Part shown: positions 16,613-25,131 of the stretch, piece by piece
How positions within the stretch are numbered: the stretch's first letter is position 1
Layout: each line of letters starts with the position of its first letter
Source: an uncultured Christensenella sp.
GTDB taxonomy: Bacteria > Bacillota > Clostridia > Christensenellales > UBA1750
Direction: 5' to 3'
Assembly: GCA_948468595.1 (NCBI GenBank)
Contig: CAOKIU010000013.1
Location: 1 to 44,557, forward strand
DNA length: 44,557 nt
Notes under the pieces: model-generated
The model's input: the letters and a program-made list of their open reading frames with translations, nothing else
Database searches by the model: none
Told to the model about the DNA's origin: nothing
Position numbers and translations under genes: made by a program

Positions 16613-17161
16613 ATGCGGGAGCTATCGCTGCACATCCTGGATCTTGCGCAAAATTCCCTGACGGCTGGAGCCTCGAGGCTGGACATTCTGGTGGCCATCG
16701 ACCACGGACGGGACGAGATCGTAATCACCCTTTCCGACAACGGCAAGGGCATGACGCCGGATTTCGTCCAAAGGGTCGTATCCCCCTTTACCACCACGCG
16801 CACCACGCGCAAGGTGGGTCTGGGCATCCCGATGTTCAAGGCCAATGCGGAACTTACGGGCGGGTCCTTTGCGATTGAGTCCGAGCCGGGCCTTGGGACC
16901 ACGCTTAAGGCGGTGTTTGTCTTGTCCTCCATCGACCGGCCGCCGCTGGGAGACCTTGCGGCCACGATGATCTCCCTGGTTGTCTCCAATCCCGCGTTTC
17001 ACTTCCATCTGGACTACTCGGTAGACGGAACCTCCTTTGTCTTTGACACCAAGGAGATCATGGGGGTTCTGGACGGCGTTCCGCTGGACACGCCGGAGGT
17101 GGTATCCTGGATGGGAGAGTATCTCAAAGAAGGCATGGAAGCTCTACATGGAGGTGCGTAA
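16613..17161 (+). CDS. Small HATPase-domain protein in the hydrogenase operon
   Basis: This 182-residue protein is a second GHKL ATPase. The N-box is DLAQNS (10-15), the G1 box is SDNGKGM (41-47), and the ATP lid with G2 is TTTRTTRKVGLGIPMFK (near 62-78). Unlike RsbW-like proteins it lies between the HydC and HydB genes and carries an extra C-terminal domain (about 115-182) of unknown role. There is no phospho-acceptor histidine domain. ATG 16613 follows GGGGAGGAGGGAG. Such proteins recur between NuoE- and NuoF-type hydrogenase genes in Clostridia, but no function is established that I know of. Confidence 0.82.
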   Translation: MRELSLHILDLAQNSLTAGASRLDILVAIDHGRDEIVITLSDNGKGMTPDFVQRVVSPFTTTRTTRKVGLGIPMFKANAELTGGSFAIESEPGLGTTLKAVFVLSSIDRPPLGDLAATMISLVVSNPAFHFHLDYSVDGTSFVFDTKEIMGVLDGVPLDTPEVVSWMGEYLKEGMEALHGGA

Positions 17162-17164
17162 GTT

Positions 17165-17530
17165 ATGAAGTCCATAAAGGATTTGGAAGCCATTCGCCAG
17201 CGCACGCTGGAGGAAGTCAACCTTCGCAACGACCGCCACGGCATCCGCGTGGTGGTGGGCATGGGCACCTGCGGCATTTCCGCCGGGGCGCGGCCCGTGA
17301 TGATGGAATTCGTCGAAGAGATCAAGCGCCGCGGCGTGCAGGACGCGATGGTGACGCAGACCGGGTGCATCGGCGTGTGCCGCTTGGAGCCCATGGTCGA
17401 GGTGTACATGCCCGGCCAGGAAAAGGTGACCTACGTGCTGATGACCCCGGAAAAGGTCGCGCGCGTGGTGGGCGAGCATCTGATCAACGGCAACCCTGTG
17501 ACCGAGTACACCATCGGCGCAGCGGAATAA
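17165..17530 (+). CDS. Thioredoxin-like [2Fe-2S] ferredoxin with a missing cysteine
   Basis: This 121-residue protein looks like the detached N-terminal ferredoxin domain of HydB. It has Cys36 in GMGTCGISAGARPV, and Cys68 and Cys72 in TGCIGVCRLEPM. The usual first cysteine of the family, as in CGGTGC of HydB, is replaced by Gly32. If it holds a cluster, a fourth ligand must come from elsewhere. It starts 3 bases after the HATPase stop, behind TGGAGGTGC, and is followed after 49 bases by hydB. It may shuttle electrons to or from the trimer. Confidence 0.85.
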   Translation: MKSIKDLEAIRQRTLEEVNLRNDRHGIRVVVGMGTCGISAGARPVMMEFVEEIKRRGVQDAMVTQTGCIGVCRLEPMVEVYMPGQEKVTYVLMTPEKVARVVGEHLINGNPVTEYTIGAAE

Positions 17531-17579
17531 AACAGTCCGGCGCCTGCCGGAAAAGGTATATCGTAGGAGGTTTTACAAC

Positions 17580-19376
17580 ATGGACTTGTTTCGTTCGCAG
17601 GTTCTGATTTGCGGCGGTACGGGCTGCACATCCTCCGGTTCTCCCGAACTGATCCGCCTGTTTGAGGAAAAGATCAAGGAGGCCGGCCTGGAAAAGGAAG
17701 TCAAGGTCGTGCGCACGGGCTGCTTTGGCCTTTGCGAGATGGGCCCCATCGTCATCGTCTACCCGGAGGGAGCGTTCTACTCCCACATCAAGGCGGAAAA
17801 CGTCGAAGAGATCGTCAACGAGCACCTGCTCAAGGGCCGCATCGTGCGCCACCTGCTCTGCCGCGAGGCGGTGGAGGAAGAGGGCGCGACCCGCTCCCTG
17901 GACGAGGTGGACTTCTACAGAAAGCAAAAGCGCGTGGCGCTGCGCAACTGCGGCGTCATCGATCCGGAGCGGATCGACGAATACATCGCCTTTGACGGCT
18001 ACAAGGCGCTGGCTAAAGTGCTCACCGAGATGAAGCCGCAAGAGGTCATCGACGTGATCAAGGCCTCCGGCCTCAGGGGCCGCGGCGGCGCGGGCTTCCC
18101 CACGGGCATGAAGTGGCAGTTCGCCGCCAACTCCGTAGACGATCAGAAGTACGTCTGCTGCAACGCCGACGAGGGCGACCCGGGCGCGTTCATGGACCGC
18201 TCGGTGCTGGAGGGCGACCCCAACGCGGTGATCGAGGCCATGGCCATTGCGGGCTATGCCATCGGCGCTACGCAGGGTTACGTCTACGTGCGCGCGGAGT
18301 ACCCCATCGCGGTTAAGAGATTGCAGATTGCCATCAACCAGGCGCGTGAGTACGGGTTGCTGGGCAACGACATCATGGGCACGGGCTTCAGCTTTGATCT
18401 GGACATCCGCCTGGGCGCGGGCGCGTTCGTCTGCGGCGAGGAGACGGCGCTGATGCAGTCCATCGAGGGCAAGCGCGGCGAGCCGCGTCCCCGTCCGCCC
18501 TTCCCGGCGGTCAAGGGCCTGTTTGACAAGCCCACCATCCTCAACAACGTGGAAACCTACGCCAACATCCCGCAGATCATCCTCAAGGGCGCGGATTGGT
18601 TCGCCTCCATGGGCACCGAAAAGTCCAAGGGCACCAAGGTCTTCGCTCTGGGCGGCAAGATCAAGAACACCGGCCTTGTGGAAATCCCCATGGGCACGAC
18701 GCTGCGCGAGATCATCTACGACATCGGCGGCGGCTGCCCGGGCGGAAAGAAGTTCAAGGCGGCCCAGACCGGCGGCCCGTCCGGCGGCTGCATCCCGGCC
18801 TCCTTGCTGGATACGCCCATCGATTATGACAACCTGATTGCCATCGGCTCGATGATGGGTTCGGGCGGCATGATCGTCATGGACGAGGATAACTGCATGG
18901 TCGACATCGCGCGGTTCTTCCTGGACTTCACGGTGGACGAATCCTGCGGAAAGTGCCCGCCCTGCCGCATCGGCACCCGCAGAATGCTGGAGATCCTCGA
19001 GCGCATCACCGAGGGCAAGGGCGAGGACGGCGACATTGAGAAGCTGGAGACGCTGGCCAAGAACATCAAGGCCTCGGCGCTGTGCGGCCTGGGACAGACC
19101 GCGCCCAACCCGGTGCTCTCCACCCTGCGCTACTTCCGCGACGAGTATGAGGCGCACATCTACGAGAAGCGCTGCCCGGCAGGTCACTGCAAGAAGCTGC
19201 TCAAGTACACCATCGACCCCTCTCTTTGCAAAGGCTGCTCCCTGTGCTCCAAGGTTTGCCCGGTCGGCGCAATTTCCGGCGAGATCAAGAAGCCCTTTGT
19301 CATTGATTCTTCCAAGTGCATCAAGTGCGGCGCCTGCCAGGAGAAGTGCCGTTTCAACGCGATTGTGCGTAAATAG
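17580..19376 (+). CDS. hydB: HydB/NuoF-like NADH-binding subunit of the hydrogenase
   Basis: This 598-residue flavoprotein subunit oxidises or reduces NAD(H) with FMN and feeds electrons to HydA. Domain order: N-terminal thioredoxin-like [2Fe-2S] site (Cys11, Cys16, Cys48, Cys52); NuoF core with GRGGAGFPTGMKW and CNADEGDPGAFMDR for FMN and NADH; SLBB domain; [4Fe-4S] site ESCGKCPPCRIGTRRM and LCGLGQTAPNPV; C-terminal pair of [4Fe-4S] sites CKGCSLCSKVCPVG and CIKCGACQEKCRFN. This architecture matches HydB of electron-bifurcating hydrogenases, so bifurcation with ferredoxin is possible but not proven. AGGAGG precedes the start; hydA follows after 26 bases. Confidence 0.95.
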   Translation: MDLFRSQVLICGGTGCTSSGSPELIRLFEEKIKEAGLEKEVKVVRTGCFGLCEMGPIVIVYPEGAFYSHIKAENVEEIVNEHLLKGRIVRHLLCREAVEEEGATRSLDEVDFYRKQKRVALRNCGVIDPERIDEYIAFDGYKALAKVLTEMKPQEVIDVIKASGLRGRGGAGFPTGMKWQFAANSVDDQKYVCCNADEGDPGAFMDRSVLEGDPNAVIEAMAIAGYAIGATQGYVYVRAEYPIAVKRLQIAINQAREYGLLGNDIMGTGFSFDLDIRLGAGAFVCGEETALMQSIEGKRGEPRPRPPFPAVKGLFDKPTILNNVETYANIPQIILKGADWFASMGTEKSKGTKVFALGGKIKNTGLVEIPMGTTLREIIYDIGGGCPGGKKFKAAQTGGPSGGCIPASLLDTPIDYDNLIAIGSMMGSGGMIVMDEDNCMVDIARFFLDFTVDESCGKCPPCRIGTRRMLEILERITEGKGEDGDIEKLETLAKNIKASALCGLGQTAPNPVLSTLRYFRDEYEAHIYEKRCPAGHCKKLLKYTIDPSLCKGCSLCSKVCPVGAISGEIKKPFVIDSSKCIKCGACQEKCRFNAIVRK

Positions 19377-19402
19377 TCTAAGCTTAAGGAGTTGAGTAAA
19401 GC

Positions 19403-21139
19403 ATGGATTTGGTAACTTTGACGATAGACGGCATCAAAGTGCAGGTTCCCGCCGGCACCACGGTGCTGGAAGCCGCCCGTTCCGCCAACATCCAGATTCC
19501 CACCCTGTGCTATCTGAAGGACGTCAACCAGATTGGCGCCTGCCGCATGTGCTTGGTGGACACTGGAGCGCGCGCCCTTGCGGCGGCGTGCGTCATGCCG
19601 GTTAGCGAGGGCATGGTGGTCAAGACGAACACCCCTGCCGTGCGCGAGGCCCGCAAGGTGAATATGGAGCTGTTGCTCTCCAACCATGACCGCAAGTGCT
19701 TGACCTGCGTGCGCAGCAAGAACTGCGAATTGCAGACCCTGGCCGAGGAGCTGGGTGTGCGCGACGTGCGCTTTGAGGGCGCGATGAGCAGCCACCCCAT
19801 TGACGACTCCTCCCTGTCCATCGTGCGCGATCCGGGCAAGTGCATTCAGTGCCGCCGCTGCGTGGCCGTCTGCCACAAGGTGCAGAAGGTTGGCGTCATC
19901 GGTACGGTTGGACGCGGCTTTAACACCGTCATCGCCCCGGCCTTTGACGAGAAGCTGGGCGATGTGGGCTGCATCAACTGCGGCCAGTGCATCATGGCCT
20001 GTCCGGTGGGCGCGCTGCGCGAGAAGGACAGCACCGAAGAGGTTTGGAAGGCCATTGGCGATCCCGCAAAGCACGTCGTCGTGCAGCCCGCGCCCGCGGT
20101 CAGGGTTGCGCTGGGCGAGGAGTTCGGCATGCCCATGGGCACCCGCGTGACGGGCAAGCTGGCCGCCGCGCTGCGCCGGATGGGCTTTGACAAGATCTTT
20201 GACACCAACTACGGCGCGGACGTGACCATCATGGAAGAGGGCACCGAGCTGCTCAACCGCATTCAGAACGGCGGCGTGCTGCCCATGATCACCTCCTGCT
20301 CGCCGGGCTGGATCAAGTACATCGAGCACTATTACCCGGAGTTCCTCCCCAACCTTTCCTCCTGCAAGTCCCCGCACGAGATGCTGGGCGCCATCATCAA
20401 GAGCTACTACGCGGAGAAGAACCACATCGATCCCAAGGATATCTATGTGGTCTCCGTCATGCCCTGTGTGGCCAAGAAGTTCGAGGCCAAGCGCCCCGAG
20501 CTTGGAAACGGCGAGCTGAAGGATGTGGACGCGGTCATCACCACGCGCGAGCTGGCGCGGATGATCAAGGAGGCGGGCATCGACTTTGTGAACCTGCCTG
20601 ACGAGGACTTCGATCCCCTGATGGGCGAGTCCACCGGCGCGGCGGCGATCTTTGGCGCGACCGGCGGCGTGATGGAGGCGGCCCTGCGCACTGTGGCGGA
20701 CATCCTGGAGGGCAAGGACCTGGATGCCATCGAGTATACCGCCGTGCGCGGCATCGAGGGCGTGAAGGAAGCCACGGTGACGGTCGCTGGCAAGGAAATC
20801 AAGCTGGCGGTTGCCAACGGCACCGGCAATGCGGAGATCCTGATGGAGAAGATGAAGCGCGGCGAGGCCGACTACACCTTCATCGAGGTCATGGGCTGCC
20901 CCGGCGGCTGCGTGACCGGCGGCGGACAGCCCATCGTGCCTGCCCGCGAGCGCATGGTTACCGATCCCCGCGTGGTGCGCGCCAAGGCGATCTACGAGGA
21001 GGATGCGGCTATGGCCGAGCGCAAGTCGCACAAGAATGCCTCCGTGCAGAAGCTCTACGACGAGTACCTGGGCAAGCCCAACAGCCACAAGGCGCATGAG
21101 CTGCTGCACACGCACTACGTTGACCGCTCCGGCAAGTAA
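19403..21139 (+). CDS. hydA: Catalytic [FeFe]-hydrogenase subunit HydA
   Basis: This 578-residue subunit makes or splits hydrogen at its H-cluster. It has an N-terminal [2Fe-2S] domain (Cys36, 47, 50, 63), a His/Cys [4Fe-4S] site NHDRKCLTCVRSKNC (94-108), two [4Fe-4S] sites (CIQCRRCVAVC, CINCGQCIMAC), and the H-domain. The H-domain loops are TSCSPGW (297-303), MPCVAKKFE (353-361) and EVMGCPGGC (495-503). The second position of the usual TSCCPGW loop is Ser300. Cys355, Cys499 and Cys503 are present. A strong terminator follows. Maturases HydE, HydF and HydG are not in the window and must be encoded elsewhere if the enzyme is active. Confidence 0.95.
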   Translation: MDLVTLTIDGIKVQVPAGTTVLEAARSANIQIPTLCYLKDVNQIGACRMCLVDTGARALAAACVMPVSEGMVVKTNTPAVREARKVNMELLLSNHDRKCLTCVRSKNCELQTLAEELGVRDVRFEGAMSSHPIDDSSLSIVRDPGKCIQCRRCVAVCHKVQKVGVIGTVGRGFNTVIAPAFDEKLGDVGCINCGQCIMACPVGALREKDSTEEVWKAIGDPAKHVVVQPAPAVRVALGEEFGMPMGTRVTGKLAAALRRMGFDKIFDTNYGADVTIMEEGTELLNRIQNGGVLPMITSCSPGWIKYIEHYYPEFLPNLSSCKSPHEMLGAIIKSYYAEKNHIDPKDIYVVSVMPCVAKKFEAKRPELGNGELKDVDAVITTRELARMIKEAGIDFVNLPDEDFDPLMGESTGAAAIFGATGGVMEAALRTVADILEGKDLDAIEYTAVRGIEGVKEATVTVAGKEIKLAVANGTGNAEILMEKMKRGEADYTFIEVMGCPGGCVTGGGQPIVPARERMVTDPRVVRAKAIYEEDAAMAERKSHKNASVQKLYDEYLGKPNSHKAHELLHTHYVDRSGK

Positions 21140-21170
21140 GCCGAAACGGGGAAATAGACTGTTTTTTAAG

Positions 21171-21202
21171 GGGCCGCCGAGGCAATTCGGCGGCCCTTTT
21201 TT
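21171..21202 (+). terminator. Intrinsic terminator of the hydrogenase operon
   Basis: A perfect 10-bp stem, GGGCCGCCGA with TCGGCGGCCC, closes on GGCAAT and is followed by six T. The gap 21203-21456 that follows is AT-rich, with -10-like hexamers at 21306 and 21411 but no convincing -35. Confidence 0.93.
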
Positions 21203-21456
21203 GCGTCTGATAGGTCTTGCGCGTAAAGTTGAAAAGAGCGCGACGGTTTTAAACCAGAAAAAGAGGTGTTCAACCGCAATCGGTGGTATTTTGTTCGAAA
21301 GATACTATAATCATATATGGTTGGCGCGCCGGGTGCGGCCCAATTACGGAATGTTAACATATTGGTAGGCAAAATCACCTGGAGTTCATAGCTTATCCAT
21401 ATGTTTTCAGTATACTTATTTACTATCAAACTAATAGGCTAGGAGAGGAAACCGAC

Positions 21457-23052
21457 ATGGCAAAAATGAAGAAGGGCACCAAGATATTCATCATCCTCGC
21501 GGTGGTCATGGTGGTCATCGGCGCGGCGCTGATCGGCCTGATCTCGGCGGGGAAAAAGGCGCTGGAGGCCTTTTCCGCGGGCAACGTGAGCACAAGCAAG
21601 CTCGAGCGGGTGGACCTGAGCAATACCATTCAGGTGACGGGCAACATCAAGAGCGCGTCGGTGAAGAAAGTCTACTTGGAAGCCTCTGGCGCGGGCGAAG
21701 CCACGCAGGTCAATGTAAAGGTTGGCGACGTGGTCAAGGAGGGCGACGTGCTGTGCGCCTTTGACAGCGCAGATCTTCAAAAAGAATACGAAAAGAGCAG
21801 ATTGCAGGCGGATCAGAGCGCCCAGCGCGCCAAGATCAGCCTCTCCGATGCCAAGACGAATTTAAGCAATGGAAAGATCACGCAGGATCAGGTTGTGCGC
21901 AACGCGGAAAACAGCCTGAGGCTCTACCAAGATAAGCTGGACAAGGCGCAGGAGGCTTACGACCAGGCCATTCAGGACTACAACAGCGGCAATTTGCAGC
22001 TGACGCTGAAGGTGGACAGCGCCTACTCTCAGGCGCAGTATACCTACTCAACGGCTAAAGCCAAGAGCAATGAGCTGTACCTGGCCGCGGAAAAGGCGAG
22101 GAATGAATACGGCGTGGAAAGCCCGGAGTATGTCGCCGCCAAGACCGCCTATGATGCGGCGCAGGCGCAGACTGACAGCTACAAGCTGGCCTTTGAATCT
22201 GCCAAGAAGGAATACGAGAGCAAGGATACCGATGTGGAGAGCCTGCTGGACGACTACCGCAAGGCGTTGGAGGATGCCCAGAAGGACGTAAAGAACGCGG
22301 AAAAGACGCTGGAGGATGCCAAGGAGCAGCGGTCCTTGGCTCTGAGCAGTTACGCGCACGGCGTGGACAGCGCCAAGATCGGCGCGGACCAGACCGTGAC
22401 GGAGATGACCTTGGAGGACGCGCAGGAGAACATCGACAAGTGCCAGGTGACCGCGCCTGTGAGCGGCACCGTGACCGCGGTATACGTCACCGTCGGCGAA
22501 CGCAGCACGGCGGGCGGTCTGCTGTTCATCATCGAGGATCTGAACAACCTGGAAATTGAAACCACGGTCAAGGAATACGACGTGACCTCCCTGGAGGTTG
22601 GCATGCCCGCGCAGATCAAGACCGACGCAACGGGAGACGCCGTCTATACCGGCGAGGTCAAGGAGATCGGCGTGACCGCGAAGAAGGACCCTTCGGGCAA
22701 CACGATCAGCTCCACCAACGCGGAATTTGACGTGAAGCTCTCCGTCGATCCTGGGGATGGAAAGCTGATGGTGGGCATGAACGGCCGGGCGACGATTACC
22801 GTGGCCAGTACCGAGAACGTGCTGGCAACGCTCTACAGCGCCGTTGGCTACGATGCGGATGGCAGAGCCTACGTCATGGCGGCCAAGCCGGATGACAAGG
22901 GGATGCTCAAGGCGGAGAAGGTGTACGTCGAAACCGGCGTGGAGACCGATTTTGAGGTGGAGATCAGGAGCGAGGAGCTCAGCGAGGGCGACCTGATCTT
23001 CGACAATCCCGAGGGCGTGACCGAGGGACAGACCATTGCCAATGTGGGTTGA
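21457..23052 (+). CDS. HlyD/MacA-type efflux adaptor protein
   Basis: This 531-residue adaptor works with the ABC proteins encoded next. One N-terminal membrane segment (about 10-31) anchors it. A lipoyl-like half (about 55-105, QVNVKVGDVVKEGDVLC) is followed by a long coiled coil rich in Ala, Lys, Glu and Gln (about 110-310). The second lipoyl half (CQVTAPVSGTVTAVYV, near 329) and beta-barrel (about 355-450) come next, and a C-terminal beta domain closes it. In Gram-positive cells such adaptors usually serve export of peptides or lipids; the cargo is unknown. AGGAGAGG precedes the ATG. The gene stop overlaps the start region of the ATPase gene. Confidence 0.88.
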   Translation: MAKMKKGTKIFIILAVVMVVIGAALIGLISAGKKALEAFSAGNVSTSKLERVDLSNTIQVTGNIKSASVKKVYLEASGAGEATQVNVKVGDVVKEGDVLCAFDSADLQKEYEKSRLQADQSAQRAKISLSDAKTNLSNGKITQDQVVRNAENSLRLYQDKLDKAQEAYDQAIQDYNSGNLQLTLKVDSAYSQAQYTYSTAKAKSNELYLAAEKARNEYGVESPEYVAAKTAYDAAQAQTDSYKLAFESAKKEYESKDTDVESLLDDYRKALEDAQKDVKNAEKTLEDAKEQRSLALSSYAHGVDSAKIGADQTVTEMTLEDAQENIDKCQVTAPVSGTVTAVYVTVGERSTAGGLLFIIEDLNNLEIETTVKEYDVTSLEVGMPAQIKTDATGDAVYTGEVKEIGVTAKKDPSGNTISSTNAEFDVKLSVDPGDGKLMVGMNGRATITVASTENVLATLYSAVGYDADGRAYVMAAKPDDKGMLKAEKVYVETGVETDFEVEIRSEELSEGDLIFDNPEGVTEGQTIANVG

Positions 23053-23057
23053 CGCAT

Positions 23058-23777
23058 ATGGAAGAGAGAGTAAAAAACCAGGAGACCATCATCTCCATGC
23101 ACGACATCATCAAGCGGTTTTACATTGGCACGCCCAATGAACTGCAAATACTAAACGGGATCACGCTGGACGTGCGCAAAGGGGAGTTCCTCTCCATTGT
23201 GGGTGCCTCCGGCTCGGGCAAGAGCACGCTGATGAACATCATCGGCGCGCTGGACCGTCCCACCGAAGGGGTTTACGAGCTGGACGGCGTGCGCGTGGAC
23301 CAGGCCAAGGACGAACAGCTCTCCCAGATCCGAAACAAGAAAATCGGCTTTGTCTTTCAGACCTTCAACCTGATCCCGCGCACCTCGGCGCTGAAGAATG
23401 TGGAGCTGCCCATGCTCTACGCCAACGTGCCCCCGAGCCAGCGCACGCGCCGGGCCAAGGAGCTGTTGGACATGGTGGAGATGGGCGACCGCATCAGCCA
23501 CATGCCCTCGGAGCTCTCCGGCGGGCAGAAACAGCGCGTGGCCATTGCGCGGGCCATGGCCAACGACCCAGCCATCTTGCTGGCGGACGAACCCACAGGC
23601 GCTCTGGACAGCAAGACGGGTAGGCTGGTGATGGACCTGTTCCACACCCTAAACAAGGAGCAGGGTAAGACCATCGTGCTCATCACGCACAACTACAAGC
23701 TGGCCACTGAGACCGACCGCATCATCACCATATCCGATGGGCGCATCGTGCCCAACGGCGAAGGGAGCGTGGACTGA
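23058..23777 (+). CDS. MacB/LolD-type ABC transporter ATPase
   Basis: This 239-residue ATPase powers the adaptor-permease system in the cytoplasm. Walker A is GASGSGKST (49-57), the Q-loop FVFQTFNLIPRTSALKNVELP is typical of the MacB group, the signature is LSGGQKQRVAIARA, and Walker B with the catalytic Glu reads ILLADEPTGALD. The His switch is in VLITHN. ATG 23058 is preferred; a TTG at 23049 overlapping the adaptor stop is possible, and neither has a clear Shine-Dalgarno, so translation is probably coupled. Confidence 0.93.
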   Translation: MEERVKNQETIISMHDIIKRFYIGTPNELQILNGITLDVRKGEFLSIVGASGSGKSTLMNIIGALDRPTEGVYELDGVRVDQAKDEQLSQIRNKKIGFVFQTFNLIPRTSALKNVELPMLYANVPPSQRTRRAKELLDMVEMGDRISHMPSELSGGQKQRVAIARAMANDPAILLADEPTGALDSKTGRLVMDLFHTLNKEQGKTIVLITHNYKLATETDRIITISDGRIVPNGEGSVD

Positions 23778-23778
23778 C

Positions 23779-25050
23779 ATGAGCGGAATGTGGGAAAACG
23801 TCCTGCTGGCGCTCAATGGGCTTAGAGCCAACAAGATGCGTGCGCTGCTGACGATGTTGGGCATCATCATTGGCATCGGCTCGGTCATCGGCATTATGTG
23901 CGTGGGCGGCGCGGTGACAGGGTCGGTGACGGACTCCATGTCCTCGCTGGGCGTGAACAATGTAACCGTCGTGGTGCAGCAGCGGATGAGCGAGATTGAC
24001 AACATGATGACCATGGAGGTGCCCGGCGAGGGCGACTTGATCACCACCGAAATGCTGGACGCGATGAGGGCCGAGGTGGAGGGCGTAGACAACTACTCGG
24101 TATCCGAGACGACGGGCAGCGGTAAGGCCAAGGATGGCCGCAAGTACGCCAATGTATCCGTAACGGGAACGAGCGAGGCGTATTTGGACGCCAACAACAT
24201 CGAACTGCTCACCGGGCGCTACCTCAACGAGAAGGACTTGCAGGGACGCAAGTACGTGGCGGTGGTCTCCGACTTCCTGGTTTCGAAGATGTTCCCTGGC
24301 ATGAGCGAAAAGGAGGTCCTGGGCGAGGAAGTCAAGGTGAGCCTCAATGACGACATCGTCAACTTCACGATCGTGGGCGTTTACAAAAACGTGGATTCCC
24401 CCTATGCGATGATGATGAGCAGCGCTTCGGAGAACGATAAGCGCACCGCTTTGTACATCCCGGTCACCACCTCCCAGCGCATCACGGGCTCGGAGGGCGG
24501 GTATCAGAGCGTCACCGTCACCACCGATATCGGCAAGGATTCCGTCGCCATCGCAGACGACATTCAGAAATTCCTCAATCGCTACTACGAGAACAACACG
24601 CATTTTCAGGTCTATGCAGTGAGCATGGAGTCGATGGTCTCGCAGATGACCAGCATGCTGGACACGGTATCCATCGCCATCTCCGTCATTGCGGGTATCT
24701 CGCTGCTGGTGGGGGGCATCGGCGTGATGAACATCATGCTGGTCTCCGTCACCGAGCGCACGCGCGAGATCGGCACGCGCAAGGCACTGGGCGCGCCCAA
24801 CCGCGCCATCCGCGTGCAGTTTGTGGTGGAGGCGATGATCATCTGCCTCATCGGCGGCGTGATCGGCATCATCCTGGGGACGGTATTGGGATATACGGCC
24901 TCCAATTTCCTGGGGTTCCCGTCGTTCCCGTCTGTTGGCTCCATCGCCCTGGCGGTCGGGTTTTCCATGGCCATTGGCCTGTTCTTTGGCTACTATCCCG
25001 CCAACAAGGCCGCCAACCTCGATCCCATCGAGGCGCTGCGATACGAGTAA
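23779..25050 (+). CDS. MacB-type ABC transporter permease
   Basis: This 423-residue permease has the MacB layout: one N-terminal membrane segment (about 20-45, LTMLGIIIGIGSVIGIM), a large extracytoplasmic domain (about 50-290), and three C-terminal segments. These include VSIAISVIAGISLLVGGIGV and IGLFFGYYPANKAA, the latter the conserved end of FtsX-like domains. It begins one base after the ATPase stop. Together the three genes form a mechanotransmission-type exporter or peptide-resistance system; the substrate is unknown. Confidence 0.93.
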   Translation: MSGMWENVLLALNGLRANKMRALLTMLGIIIGIGSVIGIMCVGGAVTGSVTDSMSSLGVNNVTVVVQQRMSEIDNMMTMEVPGEGDLITTEMLDAMRAEVEGVDNYSVSETTGSGKAKDGRKYANVSVTGTSEAYLDANNIELLTGRYLNEKDLQGRKYVAVVSDFLVSKMFPGMSEKEVLGEEVKVSLNDDIVNFTIVGVYKNVDSPYAMMMSSASENDKRTALYIPVTTSQRITGSEGGYQSVTVTTDIGKDSVAIADDIQKFLNRYYENNTHFQVYAVSMESMVSQMTSMLDTVSIAISVIAGISLLVGGIGVMNIMLVSVTERTREIGTRKALGAPNRAIRVQFVVEAMIICLIGGVIGIILGTVLGYTASNFLGFPSFPSVGSIALAVGFSMAIGLFFGYYPANKAANLDPIEALRYE

Positions 25051-25092
25051 CGACAAAAGAAGCCCCGCGTGGGAAACGCGCCATAAGGAGTC

Positions 25093-25131
25093 AAAACCCG
25101 CTGAGAAGCCGTTGCTTGTCAGCGGGTTTTT
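25093..25131 (+). terminator. Intrinsic terminator of the export operon
   Basis: AAAACCCGCTGA (25093-25104) pairs perfectly with TCAGCGGGTTTT (25119-25130) around a 14-base loop, and one further T follows. Confidence 0.85.
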
